Shown in pieces: positions 54,990 through 63,965 of a stretch of DNA of 64,000 bases. The position numbers and the translations under genes are program-made. Below the pieces are notes generated by a model. That model saw only the letters and a program-made list of their open reading frames with translations, had not been told where the DNA came from and did not search any database. Numbering within the stretch: position 1 is the first letter of the stretch; every line of letters begins with the position of its first letter. This DNA is from an uncultured Mycobacteriaceae bacterium (GTDB lineage: Bacteria; Actinomycetota; Actinomycetes; Mycobacteriales; Mycobacteriaceae): NCBI GenBank assembly GCA_902826815.1, contig CADEGF010000007.1:62001-126000 (forward strand), in the 5' to 3' direction.

Positions 54990-56624
54990 GTGGCGGAGCG
55001 GGAAGGGCTTTCCCTCGGCCAACTGCTGCTCGCGCTGGACCGCACCATGGTGACGTTGGTCGAGGCGCCCCGCGGGCTGGACATGGCCGTCGGATCGGTC
55101 GCGCTCGTCGACATCGACGACATCCGACTCGGCCTGGCCCTCGGCGCGGGGTCGGCTGACCTGTTCTTCCTGCTCGGCGTGTCCGACGCCGAGGCGGTCG
55201 GCTGGATCGCCGAGCAGGTTCACCGAGCGGGTGCCGATTCGACGCCGCAAGCCGCGCGGCTCCGCGCCCCTGCCGCGATATTCGTGAAGGAGCCGTCGCC
55301 CACGGCGGTGAAACAGGCCGTTGCACTCGGCACCGCGGTCGTCGCCGTCGAGCCGCGGGCCCGCTGGGAGTCGCTCTACAAACTGGTCAACCACGCGTTC
55401 GAGCACCACGGCGACCGAGGCGACCCGGGCAGCGACTCCGGCACCGACCTGTTCGGGCTGGCACAGTCGATCGCCGAGCGCACCCACGCGATGATCAGCA
55501 TCGAGGACGACCAGTCGCATGTGCTGGCCTACTCGGCCTCCAACGAGGAGGCCGACGAACTGCGCAGGCTGACGATCCTCGGCCGCGCGGGTCCGCCCGA
55601 GCACCTGGAATGGATCGGCCAGTGGGGCATCTTCGACGCGCTGCAGGCCAGCGGCGATGTCGTCCGCGTTGCCGAACGCCCGGAGCTTGGCCTGCGGCCG
55701 AGGCTCGCGGTGGCCATCCACCTCCCCGCGACGGATGCGCGGCGCCCGCCAGGCTTCGCGGGCACGATCTGGCTGCAGCAGGGTTCGGCGCCGCTGGCCG
55801 ATGACGCCGAGGAAGTGCTGCGCGGCGGGGCCGTGCTCGCGGCGCGCATCATGTCGCGGCTGTCGGCTGCGCCGTCGACGCACACGGTCCTCGTGCAGAA
55901 CCTGCTCGGGCTCGGCGAGGACTCCGCCGACGTCGGCGCCATCGCCAGGGAGCTGGGGATCGCGGTCGACGGCCGCGCTGCGCTCGTCGGGTTTCGCGGC
56001 GAAGGAACCGCGGTGCCTGCCAAAGTGATCGCCCTGAGCGCGAGCGCTTTTCGGGCTGACGCGCAGGTGGCGTCAACGGGTGAGCGGGTCTACGTGCTGT
56101 TGCCGAAGATCGGGGCGACATCGACGCTGACCTCGTGGGTCCGGGGCATCGCCGCTGCACTGAACCGAGAGTTGAGCCTGACGATGCGGGCGGTGATCGC
56201 CGCGCCGCTGACCGGGCTGGCAGGTGCGGCCACCGCCCGCGCCGAGGTGGATCGCGTATTCGACAGCGCCGAACGGCATCCCGGTGTCATCGGGCAGGTC
56301 ACATCGTTGGACGAGGCGCACACCACGGTGCTGCTCGACGAGATCGTCGCGCATGTGGCGGGTCAGAGCCGGCTCGTCGATCCACGTGTCCGCGAACTGC
56401 GGGAACAGGATCCGATGCTCGCCGACACCTTGGCGGCCTATCTGGATGGCTTCGGCGACATCGCCGCGGTCGCGAAGCGGTTGCACGTACATCCGAATAC
56501 CGTGCGCTACCGCATCCGTCGCATCGAGAAGCTGTTGTCGACGTCCTTGGACGACCCGGACGATCGACTGGTGCTGGCATTGGGCCTACGAGCCACCGAC
56601 CAGCGCTCACCTTCCAAGCGTTAG
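54990..56624 (+). CDS. pruC: PucR-family activator of proline catabolism (PruC, Rv1186c-like)
   Basis: The 544-residue protein has an N-terminal PucR-type sensory region, a central GGDEF-like CdaR domain (about 270-440), and a C-terminal helix-turn-helix (about 475-530: LDGFGDIAAVAKRLHVHPNT, VRYRIRRIEKLLS). In M. tuberculosis and M. smegmatis the orthologue activates the proline dehydrogenase operon in response to proline. GTG start with AAGGAG 6 nt upstream. It converges on the acyl-CoA dehydrogenase gene, overlapping by 4 bp. Confidence 0.9.
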   Translation: MAEREGLSLGQLLLALDRTMVTLVEAPRGLDMAVGSVALVDIDDIRLGLALGAGSADLFFLLGVSDAEAVGWIAEQVHRAGADSTPQAARLRAPAAIFVKEPSPTAVKQAVALGTAVVAVEPRARWESLYKLVNHAFEHHGDRGDPGSDSGTDLFGLAQSIAERTHAMISIEDDQSHVLAYSASNEEADELRRLTILGRAGPPEHLEWIGQWGIFDALQASGDVVRVAERPELGLRPRLAVAIHLPATDARRPPGFAGTIWLQQGSAPLADDAEEVLRGGAVLAARIMSRLSAAPSTHTVLVQNLLGLGEDSADVGAIARELGIAVDGRAALVGFRGEGTAVPAKVIALSASAFRADAQVASTGERVYVLLPKIGATSTLTSWVRGIAAALNRELSLTMRAVIAAPLTGLAGAATARAEVDRVFDSAERHPGVIGQVTSLDEAHTTVLLDEIVAHVAGQSRLVDPRVRELREQDPMLADTLAAYLDGFGDIAAVAKRLHVHPNTVRYRIRRIEKLLSTSLDDPDDRLVLALGLRATDQRSPSKR

Positions 56625-58393
56625 GGCGCGAACGAGCCTGCCGCCAGCTCGTCGAATCGTTCGATGGCGTCCTCGCTTTCGGCGTCAAGCCCACGCAGCG
56701 GCCCGCGGTCGGCGAGATATCGCTGCGCGTACAGACGGGCCACCAAGGCCTTACGGTTGGTTCCGTTTTCGGCCCGCTCCCATGCCGCCTGCTCGGTCAG
56801 CAGCGCACCGGCGTAGACGTCGCCCATGAACTGCGCGAGTGGGAACAGCCGGGCCTCGGCCACCGCGCCGTCGAGCTTGCTCCACGCGGTGATAGCCGAA
56901 TCCAGATCCTCTACGCGGCGGGCGACAAGAGCGGTGGTGTCGTCGGCGTCGGACACCGAGACGGCATCGTGCAGGCGTTGCAACAGCGACTCGTGCGCCT
57001 GCGCCCGCTCGATCCCCCGCCGCACATCGAGGCAGAGGATGTTGTCGGCGCCTTCCCAGATGGTGTTCACCTGTGCATCGCGCAGAATCCTTGCGACCGG
57101 CCAGGTTTCGATATAGCCGTTACCGCCGTGGATTTCGATCGCATCGGATGCCATGGTGATGCCGAGCCGACAGACCTTCATCTTGGTGACGGGTACGGCG
57201 ATGCGCTGGCGCACCGGCCGCGGCTGACGGTGGTTGGCGGCGCCGGTGCCGTCGAACACGAGCGCCTGTGCGGCTTCGACGTCGACCATCATCTCAGCCA
57301 GCTTGCGGCGCATCAGCGGCTTGTCGATCAGCGCATCACCGAATGCCTGCCGCCGTCCGGCGTAGCACAGCGACTCGACGAGAGCGCGTCGCGCATTGCC
57401 GAGCGCGAATAGCGCAATGCCAAGGCGCGCAGCATTCGTCAGCTCCATCATCCGGCCGAGCCCTTTGCCGTCTGACGGGCCTGCACCCTCGCTGGCTTCG
57501 CCGGAAAGCAGGAACGCCTCGGCGTCGACGAACTCGATCTCGCCTGAGGCGACGGAGCGGGTGCCGAGCTTGTCCTTCAGCCGACGCACCCGCACGCCGT
57601 TCCGCGAGCCGTCGCGACGGCTTCGCAGGACCAGGAAATTCGCCACACCCCTGCTCGAGTCGGGCGCCCCCTCGGGTTTGGCGAGCACCACGAACGCCTC
57701 GCCGTTGCAATTCGACGCAAACCACTTGAAACCGTTGAGCAGCCAGGTATCTCCGTTGCGGGTGGCCGTCGTCTCCAGTGCGCCGAGATCGGAACCGCCG
57801 GTCCGCTCGGTCAGCAGTTGAGCGGTCTCGCCCTCCCATTCTCCTGACTCGAATTTGGCAAGCACGTGGTCACGCACGTCCGGCGGTGCGTACGCCGCCA
57901 CGAGCGACTTCACCATGCCGCCACCGGTGCCGAGCGCACATCCCATGCCGATGTCGGCCTGGTTGAGCAGATAGTTCGACGCGAACAGCGGCAGCGTCGA
58001 ACTCATGCGCTCGCTACGGGTGTCCTTGCGTAGCGCCTGTTGCGCATCGAGAACCGCACGGCGGGATTCCACGAACGAGGGCGGCATGATGACGCGGCTG
58101 ATGTCGTGGCCCCACCGGTCGTAGCGTTCGAGCCGCGGCGGGTTGCGGTCGGTCTCCTCGGCCCACCGCGACACCGGGCCCGCCATCAGGTCACCGATGC
58201 GCGTCAGATGCGGCTCGGCCACGCCGAGTTGGTCGGGCTGCAAGTAGTAGGCCATCATCGCCTGCAGGGTCGGGTCGGACGAATACCAGTTCAGGCCAAC
58301 CGCACCCCGGTAGTCCTCGGTGCGGTAGCGCGCGGACTTCTCCGGCGTCGTGAAGGGCAGTCGGTCGACGGCCTCGACGTCGTAATCGCTCAT
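56621..58393 (-). CDS. Acyl-CoA dehydrogenase, AidB-like
   Basis: The 590-residue flavoprotein belongs to the large AidB-related branch. It has MGCALGTGGGMVKSLVAAYA, TAQLLTERTGGSDLGALET (flavin-binding), WLLNGFKWFASNCNGEAFVV, TRSVASGEIEFVDAEAF, ITMASDAIEIHGGNGYIETW, and the catalytic-region ILRDAQVNTIWEGADNILCL. AidB lacks strong dehydrogenase activity and is linked to alkylation damage, so a fatty-acid role is not certain. The ATG at 58393 is chosen because the protein family begins near MSDYDVEAVD. It is downstream of the cupin gene. Confidence 0.88.
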   Translation of the reverse strand: MSDYDVEAVDRLPFTTPEKSARYRTEDYRGAVGLNWYSSDPTLQAMMAYYLQPDQLGVAEPHLTRIGDLMAGPVSRWAEETDRNPPRLERYDRWGHDISRVIMPPSFVESRRAVLDAQQALRKDTRSERMSSTLPLFASNYLLNQADIGMGCALGTGGGMVKSLVAAYAPPDVRDHVLAKFESGEWEGETAQLLTERTGGSDLGALETTATRNGDTWLLNGFKWFASNCNGEAFVVLAKPEGAPDSSRGVANFLVLRSRRDGSRNGVRVRRLKDKLGTRSVASGEIEFVDAEAFLLSGEASEGAGPSDGKGLGRMMELTNAARLGIALFALGNARRALVESLCYAGRRQAFGDALIDKPLMRRKLAEMMVDVEAAQALVFDGTGAANHRQPRPVRQRIAVPVTKMKVCRLGITMASDAIEIHGGNGYIETWPVARILRDAQVNTIWEGADNILCLDVRRGIERAQAHESLLQRLHDAVSVSDADDTTALVARRVEDLDSAITAWSKLDGAVAEARLFPLAQFMGDVYAGALLTEQAAWERAENGTNRKALVARLYAQRYLADRGPLRGLDAESEDAIERFDELAAGSFAP

Positions 58394-58419
58394 GACGCGA
58401 CGGTATAGCGGGCCGCGCC

Positions 58420-58869
58420 TCAGGTCGAGATCCGCAGGTGCGCGCGCTCGCCGATCTCCGCCTCGTCGAGATAGGTCAGCATCGGCACATCGGGAGCGCA
58501 CAGCATGAACACCACGAACTTGCTCGCGATATCGCTGCGGAGATTCGCCGCCTGATAGTGCACCACGTCGAACCCTGGCTCCCAGAACGCCTCGCCCGCC
58601 TTGATCGGATATGGCGACTCTCCCTCTAGTTCGAAGAGGATTTCGCCTTCCAGCACGTAGCCGAACACCGGACCAGAGTGCCGGTGTGGTCCCGAGCCGG
58701 GATCGCCGGGCGGGATGGTGACGGTGGCGACCATTGCGGCGGAATTAGCTGTGATCCGCGGAGTTTCGTGCAGCAGCACGTCGAATGTGTTCGTCGGAGA
58801 CGGCCCGATCGGCATCATGCCGCCAACGCTAGCCTCGCGCACCGGCCACTCGGTGGTCCATTCCGGCAC
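58420..58869 (-). CDS. Cupin-domain protein
   Basis: The 149-residue protein has a single cupin barrel: metal-binding motif 1 in GPHRHSGPVFGYVLEGEILFE (two His, one Glu) and motif 2 in GEAFWEPGFDVVHYQAA (His). Such proteins bind iron, nickel or zinc and serve as oxygenases, isomerases or sensors. The function here is unknown. The GTG at 58869 gives 17 N-terminal residues that look non-domain, so a start at Met17 or Met18 is possible. It is 26 bp upstream of the acyl-CoA dehydrogenase on the same strand. Confidence 0.82.
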   Translation of the reverse strand: MPEWTTEWPVREASVGGMMPIGPSPTNTFDVLLHETPRITANSAAMVATVTIPPGDPGSGPHRHSGPVFGYVLEGEILFELEGESPYPIKAGEAFWEPGFDVVHYQAANLRSDIASKFVVFMLCAPDVPMLTYLDEAEIGERAHLRIST

Positions 58870-58895
58870 CGGATCGATGGGCCAATAGGGCCGGG

Positions 58896-59999
58896 TCAGG
58901 CGGTGAGGCGCTGGACGGCGGCGGCGATTCGTTCGTCGGTCGCCGTCAACGCAATACGAACGTGGTGCGACCCGCGCGGCCCGTAGAACTCACCAGGGGC
59001 GACGAGGATTCCGCGCTGCGCGAGCCATCGGACGGTGTCGCGACAGGCCTCGCCCCGGCTCGCCCAGATGTAGAGACCTGCCTCGGAGTGGTCGACGGCG
59101 AAACCTGCCGCCTGCACCGCGGGCAGAAGCGCTGACCGGCGTCGCTCGTAGCGCTCGCGCTGCTCGCGTTCGTGCTCATCGTCGTCGAGGGCGGCGACCA
59201 TGGCGCCCTGCACAGGCGTCGGCATCATCATGCCCGCGTGCTTGCGCACCGCGAGCAGTTCGGCGACCAGAGTCCGGTCGCCCGCGACGAACCCCGCCCG
59301 GTAGCCGGCCAGCGACGAGGTCTTGGAAAGGGAGTGGATGGCCAGAAGGCCGGTGTGGTCGCCGTCGCACACCGACGGATGCAGAAGCGATAGGGGTTCG
59401 GCGTCCCAGCCGAGCCCGAGGTAGCACTCGTCGGATGCGACGATCGCGCCGCGTTCGCGCGCCCACCCGACGACCTTGCGTAAGTGGTCGGCGCCGAGCA
59501 CGGCACCCGTCGGATTGCTGGGAGAGTTGATGAAGATCAGCGCGGGCGACCGCGGACCGAGCTGGGTCAGCGAGTCGGCAAGTAGCACCTGCGCACCCGC
59601 CAGTCGCCCGCCGACTTCGTAAGTCGGATAGGCCAATTCGGGGACCACGACGATATCTTGTGGACCAAGGCCGAGCAGCGTCGGCAGCCAGGCGATGAGT
59701 TCCTTGGTACCGATCGCGGGCAGCACGGCGCCCTCGTCGAGGTCGGTCACGCCGTAGCGACGATTGAGTGCCGCTACCGCCGACTCGCGAAGCGCGGTCG
59801 TGCCTGCCGTGGTCGGATAGCCTGGCGCTGCGCTCGCCGCTGCAAGCGCCTCGCGGATCAGCGGTGCGACCGGATCAACCGGCGTGCCGACGGACAGGTC
59901 GACGATGCCGTCGGGATGCGAGCGGGCCTGTGCCGTCGCGTCGGCGAGGGTGTCCCAGGGAAAAACCGGAAGCCCCGCGGAGATGCCGCGGCGAACCAC
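58896..59999 (-). CDS. PLP aminotransferase, DapC-like (Rv1178)
   Basis: The 367-residue class I/II aminotransferase is annotated in mycobacteria as N-succinyldiaminopimelate aminotransferase-like (succinyl-DAP pathway). It shows PGYPTTAGTTALRESAV, AIGTKELIAWLPTLLGLGPQ, VPELAYPTYEVG, FINSPSNPTGAVLG, SDECYLGLGWD, the PLP lysine in IHSLSKTSSLAGYRAG, and the C-terminal arginine SHHVRIALT. It lies directly after the ferredoxin gene. The GTG at 59999 gives family length. A role with dapD and dapE in lysine synthesis is possible. Confidence 0.88.
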   Translation of the reverse strand: MVRRGISAGLPVFPWDTLADATAQARSHPDGIVDLSVGTPVDPVAPLIREALAAASAAPGYPTTAGTTALRESAVAALNRRYGVTDLDEGAVLPAIGTKELIAWLPTLLGLGPQDIVVVPELAYPTYEVGGRLAGAQVLLADSLTQLGPRSPALIFINSPSNPTGAVLGADHLRKVVGWARERGAIVASDECYLGLGWDAEPLSLLHPSVCDGDHTGLLAIHSLSKTSSLAGYRAGFVAGDRTLVAELLAVRKHAGMMMPTPVQGAMVAALDDDEHEREQRERYERRRSALLPAVQAAGFAVDHSEAGLYIWASRGEACRDTVRWLAQRGILVAPGEFYGPRGSHHVRIALTATDERIAAAVQRLTA

Positions 60000-60007
60000 G
60001 GCGGCTG

Positions 60008-60331
60008 TTACTCCTCGCCTTGGGGCGCGAGCTCCTTGACCGAGGGCGGGTCGTTCTCGGTCATACCGACCTTGGAAGCGCCGCCTGGCGATCCCAGCTC
60101 CGAGAAGAAGTCGGCGTTGATCTGGGTGTAGGAGCTCCACTGGTCGGGCACATCGTCTTCGTAGTAGATGGCCTCGACGGGGCAGACGGGCTCACATGCG
60201 CCGCAGTCCACACATTCGTCAGGGTGGATGTACAGCATGCGTGCGCCCTCGTAGATGCAATCAACGGGACATTCCTCGATACAGGCTTTGTCCTTGATGT
60301 CGACGCAGGGTTCGGCGATCGTGTACGTCAC
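60008..60331 (-). CDS. fdxC: 7Fe ferredoxin FdxC
   Basis: The 107-residue ferredoxin has two cluster motifs: Cys9, Cys17, Cys21 and Cys25 (CIEECPVDC), and Cys40, Cys43, Cys46 and Cys50 (CVDCGACEPVC). The eight-residue spacing between the first two cysteines is typical of [3Fe-4S]/[4Fe-4S] seven-iron ferredoxins in actinobacteria, which serve cytochromes P450 and oxidoreductases. The tail of 40 residues is extended and acidic. GTG start. It corresponds to Rv1177 and precedes the aminotransferase by 8 bp. Confidence 0.93.
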   Translation of the reverse strand: MTYTIAEPCVDIKDKACIEECPVDCIYEGARMLYIHPDECVDCGACEPVCPVEAIYYEDDVPDQWSSYTQINADFFSELGSPGGASKVGMTENDPPSVKELAPQGEE

Positions 60332-60659
60332 TGAAAGCTCCTCGAGTCCTCTCGATCAACCTGATCAATGGGGCTGCTGCCTGTGGTTAGGGCCCGCCGA
60401 AATTCGCTCCAGTATCCGATGTGGATTTCAGGAGGTTTGTGTCAGCCTGCCCTAACTTTTGGCGCCCACCGTTGGTGGACGCGTAGTTACTGATACTAGA
60501 CGTTGCATATACAAGTGCCTAGTCGGCACACCTTCGTCCGAGTCGACACCGGGTTGACGAACCCGCTCCGGCTTGATCAATCCCTCAGCACGCACAGCGC
60601 TGCGAAATGGGAAATTGTTCTCATGTGCAGCCACTACGTCGAGTAATACCGTCGACGAT
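60332..60659. other. Intergenic region upstream of fdxC and the DUF4333 gene
   Basis: This 328-bp region between the divergent fdxC and DUF4333 genes is less GC-rich than its neighbours and includes several T/A-rich patches around 60440-60530. It contains the divergent promoters. I see no credible gene; the open frame upstream of 60660 (from 60573) has no signal peptide and is probably leader sequence. Confidence 0.5.
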
Positions 60660-61178
60660 GTGGCCGTGCTCCGATCGCACCTCTCGTTGGTCCTGTTAGC
60701 TTCCGCGCTCAGCAGCTGTAGTTTCAATTTTTCGGCGGGCGGGCCGGATTACGGGAAGCTGGAAAGTGGGATCACCGACGAGTTGAACGCGGCGTATGCC
60801 CAGATGTCCCGCCAGGTATCGAGCGTCGTTTGTCCGCGCCAGTCGAACACCCCGAAGGCCGGCGACACATTTGTATGTACCGCCGATGTTGAGGGTCATG
60901 ATGTACGCGTTGAGGTCGAGCTCGCGGACGATGAAAGCGCAGACTTCAGAACGCTCGATGTTCTGTTCGATCTCCCCGACACGGCGAAAAGCCTTTCTCG
61001 CGAGATCTCGGCCGAGCACGGGTTTGCCGTGACTGTCACATGCGGCAAAGGCCTGGAGGTCGTGGCGATCGGGGAATCGTTCGAGTGCACCGCGGCCGAT
61101 CGAGCGGGCGATACCCGCACCGTGAAGGTCACCGCCGGCGAAGTGGGCGTCGAAGACCGCTGGGAGTTGGTCGAATAG
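60660..61178 (+). CDS. DUF4333 lipoprotein (two repeats)
   Basis: The 172-residue protein starts with a lipoprotein signal (RSHLSLVLLASALSSC) whose lipobox ends LSSC, so Cys20 would be lipidated. The mature part has two similar halves of the DUF4333 type: SVVCPRQSNTPKAGDTFVCT with its following beta strand, and VTVTCGKGLEVVAIGESFEC likewise. Each half has two cysteines that probably form a disulfide. The start could be the GTG at 60660 or the one at 60666; the longer frame lacks a signal peptide. Function unknown. It precedes the ATPase regulator by 50 bp. Confidence 0.8.
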   Translation: MAVLRSHLSLVLLASALSSCSFNFSAGGPDYGKLESGITDELNAAYAQMSRQVSSVVCPRQSNTPKAGDTFVCTADVEGHDVRVEVELADDESADFRTLDVLFDLPDTAKSLSREISAEHGFAVTVTCGKGLEVVAIGESFECTAADRAGDTRTVKVTAGEVGVEDRWELVE

Positions 61179-61214
61179 CCCACGTATAAGGCGTGGTCGC
61201 CGACTGATCTGGGA

Positions 61215-61220
61215 TACTCT
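61215..61220 (+). promoter_or_regulatory. -10 hexamer TACTCT of the LuxR-type regulator (leaderless)
   Basis: TACTCT ends 8 nt before the ATG at 61229 and there is no ribosome site. Leaderless transcription is inferred. Confidence 0.4.
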
Positions 61221-61228
61221 GCCTGCCA

Positions 61229-63877
61229 ATGGCGGGCATCGCGTTGCGAGCTGAACTCAATCACGCGCTTGCACAAAGATGGTCGAAGACCCTTCAGGGC
61301 GTTGGTCACGTCGTTGTCCTGCTGGGCGATGCCGGAATCGGCAAGTCGACCACGTTGTCACGGCTAGCCGACCTCATCGGCGATGTAGCGCACCTGACCT
61401 CATGTCGTGGCGGTGATGTCGGGACGCCGATGTCGACGGCCACGGAGATCGCCGCCGCGCTTGCGATTCCCGACGCGCTACCCGTGGACCCGTTGCGGGC
61501 CGCCGACATTCTCTGTGCCGGACTGGAACAAGCCGGTTCGACAGCACTGCTCATCGACGATATCCACGACGCGGATCCATCCAGCCGGACGGCGCTGAAT
61601 CTCGCGCTGCGGCGTGCCGCGGCGACCGGGGTCATGGTCGTTGTAACCGGCCGCAACGTGCCGTCGGCACTGACGTTCGCTGAAGGATTCGATACGCAGG
61701 TACTCGACGGTCTTGCGGCCGCGGATGCCGTTGCGGTGCTGGAGGCAGCGAGCGATGTTCCAATTGCCCCTCAGATTATCCAGCGGTTGCTCGAGGTGGC
61801 TGACGGAAATCCGCTCGCGCTGGCTCACCTGCCCCACGCGCTGTCGCCCGAGCAACTCTCGGGAGCGCAACTGCTGCCCGAGGCTATTCCGCTTGTCGGC
61901 GACCTCCGCGCCGTGTTCACGCGACAGCTTCCACGCCCGGGCACCGCGGCCAGGGAACTGCTCGACCTCGCCGCAGTGTCTGCCGATGGTTCGTGGGCCG
62001 TGCTCACCGCGTTGCACCCCAGCGCCGGGGACGGGTTGGCGGACCTTGAAGACGGGGGGCTGGCGAGCCTGAGCGATGGCCGACTGGTGCTGCGGCACCC
62101 GCTGTTGCGCAGCGCCGCCGTCAGCGCGATGCCCAAGAGTCGATGGCGGGCACTCAACCTGCGCTTCGCAGCGGTGTCGTCGTTGCCCGACGATGTGCTT
62201 CTCGCTCATCGCGCGCGGGGCACACTCGGCCCCGATGACGAGCTGGTGGATGCTCTGGTTGACGCGTCGCGAGTCATGCGGGTCCGTGGTGGCACCGACG
62301 CCGCGGCGCGAATGCTCGACCGAGCCGTCGATCTGACCGGCAGCGATGTGCGCCGCGGACGACTCCGGCTGGAGGCCGCCAAGTTACTGGGCGCCGCAGG
62401 CGAGGCGACCGCCGCGCGGCACCGGCTGGAGGCGGTTCTCGACGACCATGCGTCGCATGACATGCATGTCGACGCGACGCTCACTCTGGCCATCCTCGAA
62501 GCCGTCGACGGCGCACCTGCGGCAGCCTGCCAGCGGCTGATGGAATGTCTGGTGGTCGCGACCCCGGCCGAAGTCGGCTCGGTTCACGCGCGGCTCACGC
62601 TCCCCCTCGGAATGCTGGGCCTCGTCGGGCAGATCGTGATCCACGCCGAAGCCGCTGTGGAGAACAGCAAGCCCGACTCGCCCGAATGGGTTGTCGCACG
62701 CGTGGTTCTCGCGCACGCCGCCAGTGCGCAAAGCGAAAGCCGCGCGACAGAACTCGTCGGCGAACTTCTCGAAGAGGTCGACCTGGTCACCGCGGTCCAG
62801 CACGACCCGATGGCGGGTCTGCACATCGGCCGCGCTCTGTCCATCGCCGAGCAATACGATGCAGCCGTTTCGGCGCTGACCGAGCTCGGCGCCCGGCTGC
62901 GCGGCGAAGGCGCACGATCTGCGCTCGCGATGACCTTCGGAGCTCTGGGCGAAACCCACGTTCGCGCTTCGCGGTTCGATGAGGCACTCGCGTGCCTCGA
63001 TGAGGCGATTGCGCTCAGTCTGGCCACGGGGCAGCGGGCGTTCGCCCCCTTCTGGTTATCGTTGCGCGCGCGGGTGCACGCGGTCCGTGGAGACGACAGG
63101 GCATCCGCGACGGATCTCAGCTTGGGGTTCGCGATCTCAACCGAATTGTCGACATTCGGTGCGCGCTACTTCCTGCTGGCGAACGCTGGACTGGCCGCCC
63201 TGACATCACAGCACTACGACGAAGCGGTGACGCACCTCGCCGAGTGCTGGGCATTCGAACAGGCCGACGCGTTGTTGGCGCCACAACTGGCCAGATGGCA
63301 TGTGGACTTGGTCGAAGCGTACGTGGCATGCGGGCGGCACGACGACGCCGTGCCTGTGCTGGCCCACCTGGTCGCGGTCTCCGCCGAACCAGGGGCAAGT
63401 CGATGGACGAAGGCCACCGCCTATCGGGCGAAGGCGCTGATTTGTGCGGACTCCGACCCCGGTCGGGCGGTGGAACTGCTCGACCTGGCGCTGGCCACCT
63501 ACGATTCGCGCGTCGACTGCTTCGACCGTGCCCGCGCGTTTCTCCAGAAGGCGCTGATGGCGCAGGAGCGCGCTGACCGAGAAGCTGCCTGCGCGGAAGC
63601 CCTCCATGCATTCCACAGACTGGGTGCGGTCCCTTGGGCGGCGCGTCTGACTTCCGCGACACAAACCGACGAAACCGACTCGTTGACCGAAGCGGAGAGC
63701 CGGGTACTCGCCGAAGTCGCCAAAGGTCTGACCAACCGACAGATCGCAAAGCGCTTGCACCTGAGTATCAAGACAGTCGCCAACCACCTGTACCACGCGT
63801 ACCGGAAACTGGGGGTGGCATCGCGCACCGAGGCCGCGCGTTACGTAATCCTCAAGGAGACCGGCAACGGTCGGTAA
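61229..63877 (+). CDS. LuxR-family STAND regulator (ATPase-TPR-HTH)
   Basis: The 882-residue protein has an N-terminal AAA ATPase module (Walker A LLGDAGIGKSTTL at about 29-41; Walker B ALLIDDIHDADPSSR), a TPR-rich middle (about 300-800), and a C-terminal LuxR helix-turn-helix (about 815-875: LTEAESRVLAEVAKGLTNRQ, IAKRLHLSIKTVANHLYHAY). This is the LAL/STAND class, in which the ATPase switches activity upon ligand or partner binding. Target genes unknown. The preceding lipoprotein is a neighbouring candidate. Confidence 0.9.
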   Translation: MAGIALRAELNHALAQRWSKTLQGVGHVVVLLGDAGIGKSTTLSRLADLIGDVAHLTSCRGGDVGTPMSTATEIAAALAIPDALPVDPLRAADILCAGLEQAGSTALLIDDIHDADPSSRTALNLALRRAAATGVMVVVTGRNVPSALTFAEGFDTQVLDGLAAADAVAVLEAASDVPIAPQIIQRLLEVADGNPLALAHLPHALSPEQLSGAQLLPEAIPLVGDLRAVFTRQLPRPGTAARELLDLAAVSADGSWAVLTALHPSAGDGLADLEDGGLASLSDGRLVLRHPLLRSAAVSAMPKSRWRALNLRFAAVSSLPDDVLLAHRARGTLGPDDELVDALVDASRVMRVRGGTDAAARMLDRAVDLTGSDVRRGRLRLEAAKLLGAAGEATAARHRLEAVLDDHASHDMHVDATLTLAILEAVDGAPAAACQRLMECLVVATPAEVGSVHARLTLPLGMLGLVGQIVIHAEAAVENSKPDSPEWVVARVVLAHAASAQSESRATELVGELLEEVDLVTAVQHDPMAGLHIGRALSIAEQYDAAVSALTELGARLRGEGARSALAMTFGALGETHVRASRFDEALACLDEAIALSLATGQRAFAPFWLSLRARVHAVRGDDRASATDLSLGFAISTELSTFGARYFLLANAGLAALTSQHYDEAVTHLAECWAFEQADALLAPQLARWHVDLVEAYVACGRHDDAVPVLAHLVAVSAEPGASRWTKATAYRAKALICADSDPGRAVELLDLALATYDSRVDCFDRARAFLQKALMAQERADREAACAEALHAFHRLGAVPWAARLTSATQTDETDSLTEAESRVLAEVAKGLTNRQIAKRLHLSIKTVANHLYHAYRKLGVASRTEAARYVILKETGNGR

Positions 63878-63953
63878 TCCGTCAGCAGACGGCCGCACAC
63901 CACTATGCGCACAGGTGCAGTGCAACAAGTTGCATATGCCGGCGATGTGCTTC

Positions 63954-63959
63954 TACGCT
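63954..63959 (+). promoter_or_regulatory. -10 hexamer TACGCT of the PadR gene (leaderless)
   Basis: TACGCT ends 6 nt before the GTG at 63966. There is no Shine-Dalgarno sequence. Confidence 0.45.
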
Positions 63960-63965
63960 GCCCGC

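Noticed and set aside
60573-60659. N-terminal extension of the DUF4333 lipoprotein
   Set aside because: Including these 29 codons would bury the lipoprotein signal peptide inside the protein; starting at 60660 puts the lipobox cysteine at residue 20, as expected.
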